From Sporobolomyces roseus (Eukaryota; Basidiomycota; Microbotryomycetes; Sporidiobolales; Sporidiobolaceae): a stretch of 64,000 nt of DNA. Positions 15,276 through 27,304 of the stretch are shown here, piece by piece. Position 1 is the stretch's first letter, and each line of letters begins with the position of its first letter. The stretch is from contig JADILM010000001.1 in assembly GCA_016617785.1 (NCBI GenBank), positions 2,852,001 to 2,916,000 of the forward strand, written 5' to 3'. The position numbers were made by a program, and so were the translations under genes. The notes under the pieces are model-generated. The model ran no database searches. It saw only the letters and a program-made list of their open reading frames with translations, and had not been told where the DNA came from.

Positions 15276-15685
15276 AGAGAGTTGTTCGAGGTTTTTTTTG
15301 CTTTAATGTTGTTTTGTTTTCCCTTCCCTTCCCACCTGTCTATAGCTTCTCAACGTCCCCTTTGTCTCTTTGTAGAACTAGAATCTCGATTTACATCCCT
15401 TCTCACTCATCTTTCCTACCCTTCTCGATTCCAATTTTCCTACTTTTCACATTTTGTATCGCTTTACTTTTTTGATCGATCTTTGCTCCTCCCCTCTCTC
15501 TGAAAGTTTGAAACTCGATTCAGTACCATTCAAACGCAACAGTGTCATTTTGAGCGAGAAACGAGACTTGCGATTTCACTTGTTCGACTTTTCGACTGGA
15601 GGCGCCTCGTAATCAAACTACTGCCGATCCCTTCCTTCTCCTCATCTCCTTTCACTCTCCTCCCTCGGATGACTGAATAGAAGCA
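15276..15685. other. Intergenic between bZIP gene and VPS8
   Basis: About 410 bases. The left half is pyrimidine-rich 3' flank of the bZIP gene and the right half should hold the VPS8 promoter and leader. No gene-like frame. Confidence 0.5.
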
Positions 15686-18600
15686 ATGTATTCACCTCGA
15701 CCCGCATCAATACCAGAAGATTCACCATTACATAATCCATTCGAATCAATCAAAGTTGAATCTCCTCCACATCATTCACAATCACTTACTCAAACCGAAT
15801 CTCGCTCGAAACCTTCAACTTTAGAGGATGATTACGCTTCACAAATGAACTCGGTTTTGGGAGGGAATGAACAAGCGAAAGGGGAGGAGGATGGGGAGGA
15901 CGATGAGTTTGGCGCATTCGTTTATTCGGGCAAAGATTCAGATCCTTCGACGATGACAGCAGGGGATAGAGATTATCAGGAACAGATGGATGAGGTTATG
16001 GGAGATACGGGGATCGAGAAAGAGGTGGAAAAGGATGGGAACGAGGTGGGTGGGGTCCAACTAGATACGAAACTTGGGAGACGAGTGAGGAATACAAAGA
16101 GCAATACAGTGAGCGCTAACTTCTCAGTATTAGAACGTTGACAGGGACTAAATGGGGAAGTAGCATATACAGATTTCGCAAGAACTCTCAACCCCCAAAA
16201 TCGATTCGGATGAATTCCCTAATCTCCCTTCTCCCCCATCTACTCCTTCTACTCCTACGATGAATCAAAAGAGACCTTTGGCGTCCCGAGCTTCTTACGG
16301 TGGATCTCCTTCGCCATCTCCCGCTCCTTCTTCTCCAGCAGCTTCTACCTCGACTCTCTCCCAATACCCTCGTCGACCATCTTACCACCCTCAAATCTCT
16401 CGATTACGTTCAGTTTCGACCCAATCTTATCCTATCAGAGCTAGCCAATCTCCTTCTTCATCAACTCCAGCAAATCGATTCGTTTCCTCTTCGACCTACA
16501 ACACTGCTTTCGAAGATCTCAGCAACCCTCCTACGAATCAACGACCCTCCCTCTACCCCTCCCCTTCGACTTCAGCAGGAGGATTCGATAATCAATCCCT
16601 TAGATCCTCGACTTCTCACATGAACCTACTCGATTTCCCTTCGACCTCGGATCTTCCCAATGGAACGGGTACTTCGGCATCCTCCGTCGCAGGAGGTGCG
16701 GCATCAACCGCGTCCCCAGATAGACCCGTGGAGAAAACGATCAAATGGTCAAGTTTGAAAAGGATTTCTGCGAGATTGTTACCTTCTCCTCCGGCTTCGA
16801 ATGGGAATGGGAACGGTGGATCTCAGGCTGCGGAGAGTAGGGCGAAGAGTGCGATGGGAACTCCGACGGTCATGGCGGTTAGTGGGATCGTCGTTGTAGG
16901 GACGACGAAAGGTTGGTGTTTGGTTTTCGATTTTGGTCAGAATTTGAGGTGTATATGTGGAACCGAGGGAATAGGTGAGCCTCTCACTTCATTCATTTTA
17001 CTCGAGATGATCATCGCTCATCACTCTTGTTTCGATTACAGCTAAGGAAAGTGGAATGGTGACTGCCGTTGCTATTTCACAAGATCACACGTTTATCGCA
17101 GTAGGACATCAAGACGGTTCGATTCATCTATACTCTCTACTCAAACCCTCAATCCCAGCCCGCTCAGTACCACCAACCACACTCTCCCAAGTTCGAACCG
17201 GACGAAAAGAGGGACATTTGAAAGGAACTCGAATATTACATTTAGGATTTGTTGGTGCTCGACATACGGCGATCGTCTCAGCCGACGAGATGGGATTGAG
17301 CTTCTATCATTCTTTAGGAAAAGTGTTGATGTTGGCTTCGACGGACATTATTCGAATGTTGGGGAATTATCCGGATCCTTCGACTTATTCTCCTCCTACG
17401 AGCACCATCTCATCTCCTCCAAACGAACGAATATCTTCAACGTCGATGACTACACCGAGAAAGAAACCGACGACGATCCTTTCTATGGCTCCTTTACCAC
17501 TCGGACCAACTCCTCATCCTCCTTCAGATTCCCTCAACCTCGTCGCACTCTTGACACCGACAAAATTGGTAGTGGTAGGTCTCAAACCCGTTCCGAGAAC
17601 TTGGTGGAGGTTCTCGTATCCGAGAACAAATGGAGATGAAACGAGTTTGAATGGGAATGGAGGAAGTGAGACGGGAGAAGGAGGGAAAGGGTACGAGGAG
17701 AGCGGCGTATTGGGTTGGTGGCCTAGTTATCGACGGACGAATGAGGAGGAGCCAGAGGCAGAGAGTGGAGATTCGATGAACGGGAAGAAGGAGATTGGAG
17801 GAGAAGTTGGAGAAGATCCAATGTTGGCGTGGGCTTGGGGGAGGAAAGTGAGATTGGTGAGAGTCAAGAGCAGTAGGAAGGAGAACGAAGTCTTGACGAA
17901 GGCGGCGGTTGCTGGAGTCGAGTTTAGCGAGATGGGAAGTTGGGAATGTGATTCGAGAGTACTCGCTTTGAAATGGTACAGCGAATCAGTGAGTTCCTTC
18001 CTAAACCACTCTCGTTCATGTTGGTACTAATTCGAAGTTGCTCTATAGGTCATCATCATTCTCACCGCGACTCATATCGACGTTTTCGACATCACGACGA
18101 AAGAACGGATAGGACGAGATCTGAACGATATTCGATCTGTCGTTTCAAACGATTTCTACTCGAACGCTTTCGACGTAAATGTACCCCTGCAGTCACGGAC
18201 GAGCTATGCCGCGAGCTTCACGACTTACAAACGTAAATTGTTTATGCTTGTGAGTTTTCGGTCTCGACGAGATACGGTCCACTCAAAAGACTCATCAGGA
18301 TCAACGTATCCACAGGGTACACTCGACGTCAGAGCCGGTGCAATCCTTTCGTGGGCTGATCGGATCCTTGCCCTCATGCAACCCTCGACGATCCTCTACG
18401 CTATCGAAACGACCACTTCCTACCTCGAAGGTCGAATCGACGCCAGCACGATTACTCTCCCCTCAGAACCCTATCTACGTCGACCACTCGTCGAACCGAA
18501 ACTCCGAGAGATCCTCAACGCATCACTCGACTTTGTCTTCTCGGAAGAACGACTGCGAGATGGATCTCACAGTGATGGAGAATCGACGAGACGGTTATTC

Positions 18601-21383
18601 GAAGGACTGGTCGGAACCTGTGTTAGAGCGTGTCATGCTCTCGAGGATGTCGATTGGTTATTCGACGAGCTGTACGAACGCTACGAGGAGAATGGGATCG
18701 AAGGGATCTTCCTCGATCGCATAGAACCCTTCGTTCTCGCCGGATCTGTCAACGCCTTACCTCCGAGTGTCAGCCAACGCCTCATCGCCATTCACGAAGA
18801 ACGGAGGCAGTTCGAAGCGGCTCAACGAATCATCGTCAGCGTTGACCCGGAATTACTGGATCTCAATCAAGCACTCGGTCTCTGTCAACGACACGAACTC
18901 TACGACGCCCTCATCCATGTCTACTCGCGAGCGATGCACGATTATGTCGCTCCAATTGTCGAATTACTCGATCTCGTGAGGAGGATCGCTCGAAACCGTC
19001 GAAGGAGACCGAGTCGGATAGGAGGCGAGATTGAGAACGGGGACGAGGAGGAGGAGGAGGTTGAGAACTTCTTTGCCGCCGATTCAGCAAGGCGGAGGAG
19101 TTCTTTCGATGCTGAGCAACTAGCTGAATCTCTCGCTCCTGACGCCTACAAGATCTTCGCTTATCTCGCTCAAGCCCTCGTCGGTCTCGCCTACCCTCGC
19201 AAGACTCCTCTACCCTTCGAAGAAGCAGTCAAAGCACGTCGATCGATCTATGGCTTCCTGTTCTCTGGTCGGACTCTCAGCTGGCCAGAGAAAGGAGGAA
19301 AGCCCGTCTTGACTTCGGACGACAATGGAGGAGGAGAAGAGCCAACTTACCCTTACATCCGTCTTCTCCTTCGTTTCGACGCTGAAGCGACCCTCGACAC
19401 GCTCGATCTCGCTTTCGAAGATCCTTACCTCGACGAATCGACCATCAATCGCCAACAAATCGTCAACCTCCTACTCGAGATCATGCCTCCTTCTATTCCA
19501 GAGTCCGACTTCTCTCCCGTCGACCGAACCTTCCTTCATATCTTTGTCGCTCGCAACCTCCCAAAATACCCTCAGTATATTTCTTTACCCCGTTCGACTC
19601 TTCACGAAATCCTCGTCAGTCTCGCTTCCGACCCTGATCAGAGCACTATCGAAGATCGACAACTCGCTGCAGAATACCTCTTATCAACTTATACCCCTAC
19701 GAATATCGACGAAGCTATCACGCTTTTCGAAAACGCCGGTTTCTTTCGCATCTTACGATCTATCTACCGAGGAGAACGACGATGGGCCTCTCTCGCCTCG
19801 ACTTACCTGCGAGATCCCGACGTCGGGGCCGACATCTTTGACTTCCTTCGAGAAACCCTCAAACTCGCAACTCGATCCTCGACTCGGCAAAAGGAACAAC
19901 TCGCCGAAACGATCCTCGAGGCGGTTCCATCTCTCATTCAAGCCGACGAAGCAGGACTTCAACGCACTGCAGAGCTCGTCGATGCTTACCTCCCATCTCA
20001 CCATTCCGAAGTCGTCGAAAGACTCGCTTCTTCCCACTGGCGACAATTCGCTTACCTTCGCTGCCTTCTCGAACCTTCCCACGCCGACCACCCCGATTCC
20101 ATCCCTTCCTCTGCCGATCGCTCCCCTTCCACCCGACTCGAACCCTCACAACGACTTCACTACCTCTCTCTCCTCGCAAGACACGAACCTCAGCATGTCA
20201 TTCGATACCTCGAATCCGACGACACGATCGCGAAATCGGATGAAGTCATCAAAATTTGCGAAGAGACGGAAGCCTTCGATGCCGTCGTTTGGGCACTCGA
20301 TAAGCGAGGGGAGACGAAGACGGCTTTGAACAAAGTTGACGAAACCCTCGAGACAAGAACCGATCTCTTGTTACAAAGGCTGTTACAAGGGAGAGGGGAA
20401 GAGGAAGGATACTACGAGGAAGCGGAGGAGGACGAAGATGGAGTTCTCAAAGGTCGAACCGCCGAAGCCTTACTTGAACAAATCGTGGCGATTTCCACCG
20501 CCGCGACAACAGTCTGTTCGATTCGGTCAAGTGGTAGGAGACGATCGAGGGAGATCGCGCCTGAGGACCTTTGGTTCGGATTACTCTCGTCCCTCGTCTC
20601 CACCGTCCGATCGATTCGAGCAGTCGTTCCCTCTCCGACGCAACCTTCCGATCGATCCGCTTCTTCCCACCGACGGACTTCGAACGCCTCGATGATCATT
20701 CACGACGAAGACGAATCTCACTCCACCCTTTCCCCTCGAGCATCCGAATTACTCTCCTCTCTCATTCCCTCCGCCCTCTCTGCCCTCGTCTCAACCACGT
20801 CTTCTCGCGAGGTCTCGTTCCCTCACCTCGTTCGCCGCCTCATTGACTCGAACTCTCGATCTCCAGCCGCCAACCGTTCCTACTCCGAATTCAAATCGAT
20901 CGTTTCCTCAATGCTCGACACTTATGCTTTCGAAGGCGACCTCCTCTCACTCTCCTCAAAGATCTCTGCTCAAGACTTGTTCGCCCATGTTGAAGAGTAC
21001 AAGAATGAGCGGGATAGGGGATGGAGACCTGGAGGAAGGAGTGAAGGGAATGAGAGAGGAGAATGTGCGGAATGTCTTCAACCTGTGTGGGGTCCTCAAG
21101 GTCAAGGTTCTTCACCTCCCATGTCTCGTTCAGCTTCCGTATCAATGGTTGTCGAGCAATTGGGAATGACTGGAAGACCTCGAATGAAGAAGAGACCAAG
21201 TTTGAAAGGGAAAGAAGTCGATTGGCCTGAACTTTACGGCGGTGGAGTGAATGGCAGAGGAGGACGAAGTCAAGGTTCGGGATTACAAGAGCTGGACCCT
21301 CCAAAAGGTATCGTGATTAGCAGAGACGGAAAATTATACCATCAATCGTGCCACTTGGGAATTGTTTCAAGGTTCGAGTATTA
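15686..21383 (+). CDS. VPS8: CORVET complex subunit Vps8
   Basis: Vps8 is the CORVET-specific subunit that binds Rab5/Vps21 on early endosomes and vacuole-bound vesicles. The N-terminal 350 residues are disordered, with acidic and Ser/Pro-rich stretches. A beta-propeller follows, with IVVVGTTKGWCLVFDF, VTAVAISQDHTFIAVGHQDG and FYHSLGKVLMLASTD, typical of the family. After an intron near 18250-18315 comes a long alpha-solenoid of about 1000 residues (PSVSQRLIAIHEERRQFEAA; HELYDALIHVYSRAM). The C-terminus has a degenerate zinc-finger remnant: CAEC, then much later LYHQSCHLG, after which the frame stops, so the last C-x2-C pair of a full RING is not seen. About 1,680 residues. Introns are few: near 16110-16180, 16975-17040, 17988-18048 and the one named above. 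Confidence 0.88.
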
Positions 21384-21637
21384 GATAGCATTGTCTTTTC
21401 GTTCCTTTTCGTTCTTGTTTGTTGTTCTCACTACACACTCGTTATTTGCAAACCACTTCATGTTCTCTCACTTGTTGATCTGTTCTTATTTCGCTCGCTC
21501 CAACGAGAGACGCTTCTTGGAAAACTGAATATTTCGATATTTGCATCATTTCTAACTACGATCAAATACCCATCTCGCAATCATCGCTATACACAATCAA
21601 CTCGCTGTCCCTTGACGCTAGATCCCGACTCCCTTGC

Positions 21638-22932
21638 CTACTGATTCTTCTTGAATTCGGCTACTGCAGTCGAAGGTTTCGCTCCACCGACACTTCGACC
21701 CTTCGAAGCTGACACAGGAGTCTTTGACGACGAGGTGAAAGAGGGAATGAGGATCCTCGAAGTGAAGAGCATTGATGCGAGGAGAAGGGAACAGAAACTG
21801 TTTGGGGAAAAGAGGAATCATCAGGATTCCGTGCTTTGACGGCAGAGAGTTTACGACGTACATCTTTGCTTCAGCAGGTTGAAGGAGAACTGTGTGTCTC
21901 GAGGCGGTGAGGTAGGATTTGGGGAGGCTGAAGAAGCTGGTTAAGCCGGGAAGGTGCTTGAACATGTACGAGGGAATCGTTCGGAAGAGAGGGTGAGCAT
22001 CGATCAGGGTGCTATATCCACGTGTGGAGGGTCAACATCGTGTAGGGTAAGCAAATGGATTAAGAGGCAGACTCACGCATAAACGTAACCGATGAAAGCA
22101 GCACTCCAAACATCGATAGGTAATCCATCCTTGACGAATCCAGGAGTACCCGTGAATCCCCACTCAGGTCCGAACATCTTGAACATAGGCACCAAGATTC
22201 CCCCTCCACCTCCTGAAACGAAAGCGATCAAAACCATTGCCCAAGGAGAATCACGAACTGCTTGATTTGGATGAGTGATGACGGTGTCGACTCCGAGAGT
22301 TGTCATGCCCATGATACGGGAGAAACCGTCGATTAGGCAGAAGAGCGTTTCGCGAGGAAGGTAAGGGAGCGAGTTGAGGAAAGATGCGGCACCAGATTTC
22401 GCTGCGATGACGGGAATCAATCTATTGGAGCTCGGTTGATGTCAGTCAGATACAGGGTATAGATTGGAGCTAGTAAAGATCGCAACGAACCCATAGGTGA
22501 GAACGGGAATGGGCGAAACGACCCAACCTGGAACGGTTCCGAGCAAGATGTTACTGATCGTTCCACCTCCCAAAACGAGTACGAGAGTGACGATAGCAGC
22601 TTGTAGATCTGCGCGCTCCATTCGTCAGCTCTACATCAATCAGCGAGAGTGAGAGAGGGCAGGACTCACTTCCGATTTGTTGATCGTAACCACCTCTACT
22701 CGCTACTCCTCTATAAGCAGCTGTGATCCTCGTAGCGTGTAACAGAGCAAAGATCGAGAATGGACTACAGATACGGATGGTCAGAGATCACTTGTGAGAG
22801 ATGCCGCGGTCCAAAACACGATGAGAAACTCAACATGTAAGAGTGAGGAGTCGTTGTACCCAAGTAGGAATGAGTTGCCCCAATTCGAGCCAAGAATGCT
22901 GAAGAGCTACCGTCGAGTGTGCCTCCGAACAT
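21638..22932 (-). CDS. TRIC-type intracellular cation channel
   Basis: Multi-pass ER membrane protein that I place in the trimeric intracellular cation (TRIC) channel family, whose members pass K+ as counter-ion for Ca2+ movement. Supporting segments in order: a membrane span ending ISNILLG, corresponding to the ADLLLG region of animal TRIC; WAMVLIAFVSGGGGGIL, matching the Gly-rich span; PIDVWSAAFIGYVYATLID, matching the last conserved span; and a final span FCSLLLASMLF with a basic tail ending EFKKNQ. The last intron (GTACGT to AACAG, near 21812-21860) was placed because it joins the two hydrophobic halves in frame. The first exon is uncertain: the ATG at 22932 does not obviously join in phase. 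The family assignment rests on remembered pattern similarity only. Confidence 0.6.
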
Positions 22933-23069
22933 TGTTTTGAGGGTGAAGTGGTCAAGGACAAGCTGTCTTTTCGCAACAATTTCAAGCGGGGAACTTTTTC
23001 GCAACCGTGGGACTCAACTTCGCAATTCTTCATTCACAGTATACAAGCATCAGACAGATACATAGCGAT

Positions 23070-24609
23070 CTACAACTTGAATTTGGGTCCACCCTCTTGG
23101 AACAGGTCGGGATAAGGGAAAAGACTCATTTGCGAAAAAGTATGATACTGTTGAATTCTCTCTTGTCACATCAGTACAGCTTTCCGAGCGACAAAGAGAT
23201 AAAGATAGACTCACATCACCACCGTCGACAACGAGGCAGGTACCGGTAATGTAGGAAGCCGCGGGAGAGAAGAGGAACAAAGCTGCGTTTGCGATATCAG
23301 TTGCAGTTCCGAATCGTTGTACTGGTACGTTCTTGACCGCCTTCGCGCGGACGTCCTATCAGTAGATCAGTATCAGATGGGTGTCAGTAATGCGTGACGG
23401 TAACCCAGCGAAATCGACGAGTTCAATCGGCAACAGAAACGAAGGGAAAAGCGAAAACGTACAGCTGGCAATAACCTTGATAATCCTTCGGTTCCGTCAA
23501 TAGGACCTGGAGCAATCACATCTGTGTAACGAAGAGAAATCGAGAGAGTTAGTGAGAAGTTCCGTCAGAGAAGGAAAGGAGAATCGAGAAGATCGAAACT
23601 TACTCGCCCTAACCCCTCGAGGACCGTATTCGACCGCGAGTACTCGGAAGAGAGCGTCAACAGCAGCTTTTGCACTTGATACGTGTGCTTCTGTATGTCG
23701 TTGACAGGACAATTGGGCGTCAGCTTACCTTCACGAGCGAAAATCGACAAGATGTAAGCAAGGACGAACGGAGAGCAGTTCCCTTGTAGTGAAGGGTGGC
23801 CGAAATCGCAAGATCTACGCACAATTAACATGAACTCAAGCTAGGGGCGAGATGAGGAGCGGGGAAACTCACAGGTTCCCTTCGCTTTGCAGATTTCTTC
23901 AATCGTCGCTTTGTAAGTATTATAAGTCCCCATCGTGTCGATCTCCATGACAGTCTTGAAAGCGTTCGCCGATAGTCCTACGGGCAACAAGACCAGAAGT
24001 TGAGTTCAAGGGCAAACGAAGGGGAGAGGAAAGCGAGTACTGACCTTCGAGAGGAGACAAGAAATTTCCAGCAGCTCTACTCACTCCGCCTCTTTCGTCA
24101 GTCATCGAGCTCCATCCCATGAAGGTCGTCGTCGTGAAACATACCCGCAAATCACGTAATCAATCTTTCCAAACTCCTTGACCGTCTTCTTAACCGCCTC
24201 TTCAATCGTCTCTAATTTCCTAACATCTCCACTAACTCCAATACATTTACTTCCAGTCTCTTTTGACAAACGTTCAGCAGATTCACTAATCACGTTTTGT
24301 CGTCTTCCAAAGATCGCAGCGGAGCAACCATCTATTCAATTTTTTCGAAAAAATTGAATCAGCGAGTTTTTCTTGAGGACTTGATGAGAGAGCGAGAGAG
24401 AGGTCGCTTACGTTCCATCATGGTTTTAGTGATTCCATAACAGATACCGGTACCTCCTCCAGTCTGTTCACAACCATCAAGTCGGATCAGGTGGGGTCCA
24501 CTCGATGAAAGGGGTTTCGAAGAGGAGGAGGAGAGAGAGAGAGAGAGATACTCACGACAAAGACTACTTTGCCTTTGTAGAGATCTTTGTTGAATACTGA
24601 TTGAGCCAT
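23070..24609 (-). CDS. SPS19: 2,4-dienoyl-CoA reductase, short-chain dehydrogenase type (Sps19-like)
   Basis: NADPH-dependent reductase that removes cis double bonds at even positions during peroxisomal beta-oxidation of unsaturated fatty acids. It starts [18 protein letters not shown]. The Rossmann motif GGGTGICYG is followed by AAIFGRRQ, a [10 protein letters not shown] segment, [12 protein letters not shown] (the NAG equivalent), the [20 protein letters not shown] helix with the catalytic lysine, and [14 protein letters not shown]. As in 2,4-dienoyl-CoA reductases, and unlike most SDRs, Ser rather than Tyr stands four residues before the lysine. It ends with LVVDGGD, an intron, and a short exon ending KFKL. 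At least eight small introns. The final three residues FKL deviate from the usual SKL-type peroxisomal signal, so location is not proven by sequence. Confidence 0.85.
24524..24548 (+). repeat. GA-rich microsatellite in an intron
   Basis: A (GA)n tract of about 20 bases, preceded by GGAGGA units, lies in an early intron of the dienoyl-CoA reductase gene. On the coding strand it reads as a CT tract, which may act as a polypyrimidine stretch. Confidence 0.7.
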
Positions 24610-24954
24610 CGCGAAGGATTAGATTCAAGAGCGAGAAAACGTGAAGGGCAAGAGCGAGGGAGCAGAATCCGGTCCTTTGAATCCCCGAAATTTTGTTCGA
24701 GTTCTTTCGTGGAAAAAGTGCAACATTCTCTCTCAGATCGGGCTCACTCTCGCGCGACGGTCGCAAAGCCAAAGTATGAAAGGAAAACAAAACAGTCTCG
24801 TAGGAGTCGAGGTATCGATGATTTCAACAGCCCTCTTTCTACTAAAGATATTTTTGATTCCCCTCTCTCTCTCCCTACGACGGTGAACCTACGAAGGAGA
24901 GAGTTTGGTTTCCCTTTTTTGTTGTTGTAGACGGAAGAAACTCGAACGACTAGT
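24610..24954. other. Intergenic between dienoyl-CoA reductase and uS8 genes
   Basis: About 345 bases without a supported gene: the upstream region of the reductase gene and the 3' flank of the uS8 gene, both reverse strand. No repeat or RNA gene noticed. Confidence 0.5.
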
Positions 24955-25559
24955 TTAGTAGACGAATCCTGTGCGAAACGAAGAAATCGAAAATTAGTCC
25001 TGTTTTCGCAAAAATCGTAAGAGTTCTGTGAGAGAGATATGTACCGAGGATCTTTCCGGCAACGTGCTTGCGACGAGCCTCTTCGTGGTCCATGATACCG
25101 GCCGAGGTGGTCAAGATGATGTAACCGAACGAACGAGCGGGGAGGAGCAAGTTGACCCAGTTCTCGATTTGCGACAATTGAATGTTGAATCGAGGCGAGA
25201 TGACTCCAGTCTTGTTGATTCGACCGTTGAGTTGAACGACAATCTTGCCAGATCGGTGATCGTCAATCTCCTCGAACTCCTCAACGTAACCTATTCTCTC
25301 GTAAGTTTTCGTAGGTTAGCGAATTTGCCAGGTTTGGAGTGATAAAAGAGAGGGTCGACTTGCCGTGCTTTTGCATGACAGTAAGGAATCGAACGATGAC
25401 CTTGGAAGAGGGTCGGACGAGAACTTGACGCTTTCCACGCTTCTCAGCGTTGTGGATGTTGTTGAGGCAGTCGGCCTACAGAAACGCACCACACTGTCAG
25501 CGATCCTGCTCTTTGCGTTCCCTGATTCAAGGTGGACTTACAAGAACGGAGACACGCAT
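24955..25559 (-). CDS. RPS22: Small ribosomal subunit protein uS8 (Rps22/S15a)
   Basis: Cytosolic 40S ribosomal protein. The spliced reading [20 protein letters not shown], then [60 protein letters not shown] and [20 protein letters not shown] matches uS8 throughout and ends GKILGFVY at a TAA. Four exons: the first intron follows MRVSVL, a second lies near 25290-25360, and a third separates GKILG from the final three codons. The usual family start is MVR; here Arg follows Met directly. Either one residue is missing or the true start codon is assembled from a further upstream exon. It is divergent from the eS17 gene. Confidence 0.93.
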
Positions 25560-26207
25560 GGCTACGAGTTGTTGAAGAGCAGTCGAAGACGCAAGAGGTT
25601 GACGGTGAAAGGCAAGATCAGAAAGAAAAAGGAGAGAAATAAGAAACCGTCAGATCATGTTCGCAATACTTTCAAGCGAGTTCCCAATTGGTCGTAGAGT
25701 GCGATTAAGGAGTGTATAGGGGAGTGGGTAGGGAGGGGAGGGGACTGGTGCCAATTTCAGGACTTTGGGTTTAAAATGCTGGAACTCTAAATGCGTACCG
25801 AATGGATTCGGTGTGCAAAGAGCTGGTCGAAAAAGAGGGCAAGGGTCTATTGAAGAGTGCTAGGAAGAAATCCTGTAGGTAGGGGAGAAGAAAGGGAAGG
25901 GAGAGAGAGGATTGGGATGAGCTCGAAAAAAAACAGCGAGGAGAGGAGGGAGAACAGGCTAGCGCTGGTAGGAGGGAGGATAGGGAGCTTTAGAAGACTC
26001 ACTCACCTGCTAAGAGTTTGGCTGATCGAAAGGGGGCGAGGCAACGAAGAGAACGAACAAGGTTGGCTCGCTTGGAAGAGTTCGAATTTGTATTACTGTA
26101 CTGCATAAGAGGCAAATGTAATAAATTCGAGGCGAAAAAAGAGAGCGTTGCCAACAATCCGCTTCCACCCTTGTAAAACCCTCCAGTCTTACCCTCAGAT
26201 CTTCAAT
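25560..26207. promoter_or_regulatory. Shared divergent promoter of two ribosomal protein genes
   Basis: About 650 bases separate the divergent starts of uS8 (reverse) and eS17 (forward), so both promoters must lie here. The middle is purine-rich on the forward strand (around 25720-25990). No known ribosomal-protein promoter motif was identified with confidence, and open frames here are not gene-like. Confidence 0.55.
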
Positions 26208-27304
26208 ATGTAAGGCAACAAGCCATCTACTCCCAATCCCTTGCTCTCTCCCGCTTCTCTCGTTCAATTCTATCGACTTTTCGACCTACTTCAGCTTTTT
26301 CAACCTCTCGACCTCTCACCTCAAAATCACCATCAGATGTCGACAGAGCTGCTTCAAGAGTGTGGAATAGGAAAGATTAGAAAGACAGGCGGGTTTCAGG
26401 GAGTTCAGAGGGAGAGATGACGCTGGAAGAGGTCTGGAGGGAGCAAGTTGAGATGGAGATGAGCGAATACGTGAAGTACAGCGGTTTAGGCACCGGGTCA
26501 GGATGGAGGAGGGCATGAAGTGAACCAGGAGCAGCTCTATCGACCAAAGCAGATGACTTCGACCAATGACCCTATTCTCGACTCGCCAAATCTCACAACT
26601 TCCGACCCGATTTTCATTTTCGCAACTACAGGAACTGACCACCAACCATTGGTTTGTGTACAGGGGCCGTGTTCGTACCAAGACCGTCAAGCGTGCTTCC
26701 CGCGTTGTCATCGAGAAGTACTACCCTCGCTTGACCCTTGATTTGTATGTGTTCTCTCTCTATCTCTCAATTCTGCTTCTTGATCCGACTCACCAAGAGA
26801 TGTCTCATAGCCACACCAACAAGAAGATCTGCGACGAGGTTGCCATCATCCCCTCGAAGCGTCTCCGCAACAAGATTGCTGGTTTCACTACCCATCTCAT
26901 GAAGCGTATTCAAAAGGGACCCGTTCGCGGTATCTCCTTCAAGCTTCAAGAGGAGGAGCGAGAGCGCAAGGACAACTACGGTACGTCGAGCATGGCCCGT
27001 TGATTGCGAGAGTAACGGAAGACTGATTGTTCTTCCCCAATTTTCATTTTCTACACAGTTCCCGAAGTCTCTGCCCTCGACACTCAAGGTGTACCTCTCG
27101 AAGTCGACCCCGACACGAAGGTAAGCATATCTACTTTTATCCTTTACGTTACTCGGGAGACTGATCGTATGAACCCGTTTCATCAAAATATAGGATCTCC
27201 TCAAGTCGCTCGGTTTCGACGCTCTCCCCGTCAACGTTGTCGCTCCTTCGACCGCTTTCGAGGGACGTCCCGCTCGTCGCAACGTTGTTGGTATGCGCTC
27301 TTAA
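26208..27304 (+). CDS. RPS17: Small ribosomal subunit protein eS17 (Rps17)
   Basis: Cytosolic 40S ribosomal protein. The start codon is split: AT at 26208-26209 ends exon 1, the intron runs 26210-26663 (GTAAGG to TACAG, 454 bases), and G opens exon 2, giving [20 protein letters not shown], the canonical family start. No other ATG precedes GRVRT in exon 2. Further exons read [62 protein letters not shown] and [20 protein letters not shown], ending NVVGMRS. Introns follow LTLDF (with a T|TC split), DNY and DPDTK. The first intron is the longest in the gene, as is common in ribosomal protein genes. Confidence 0.95.
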
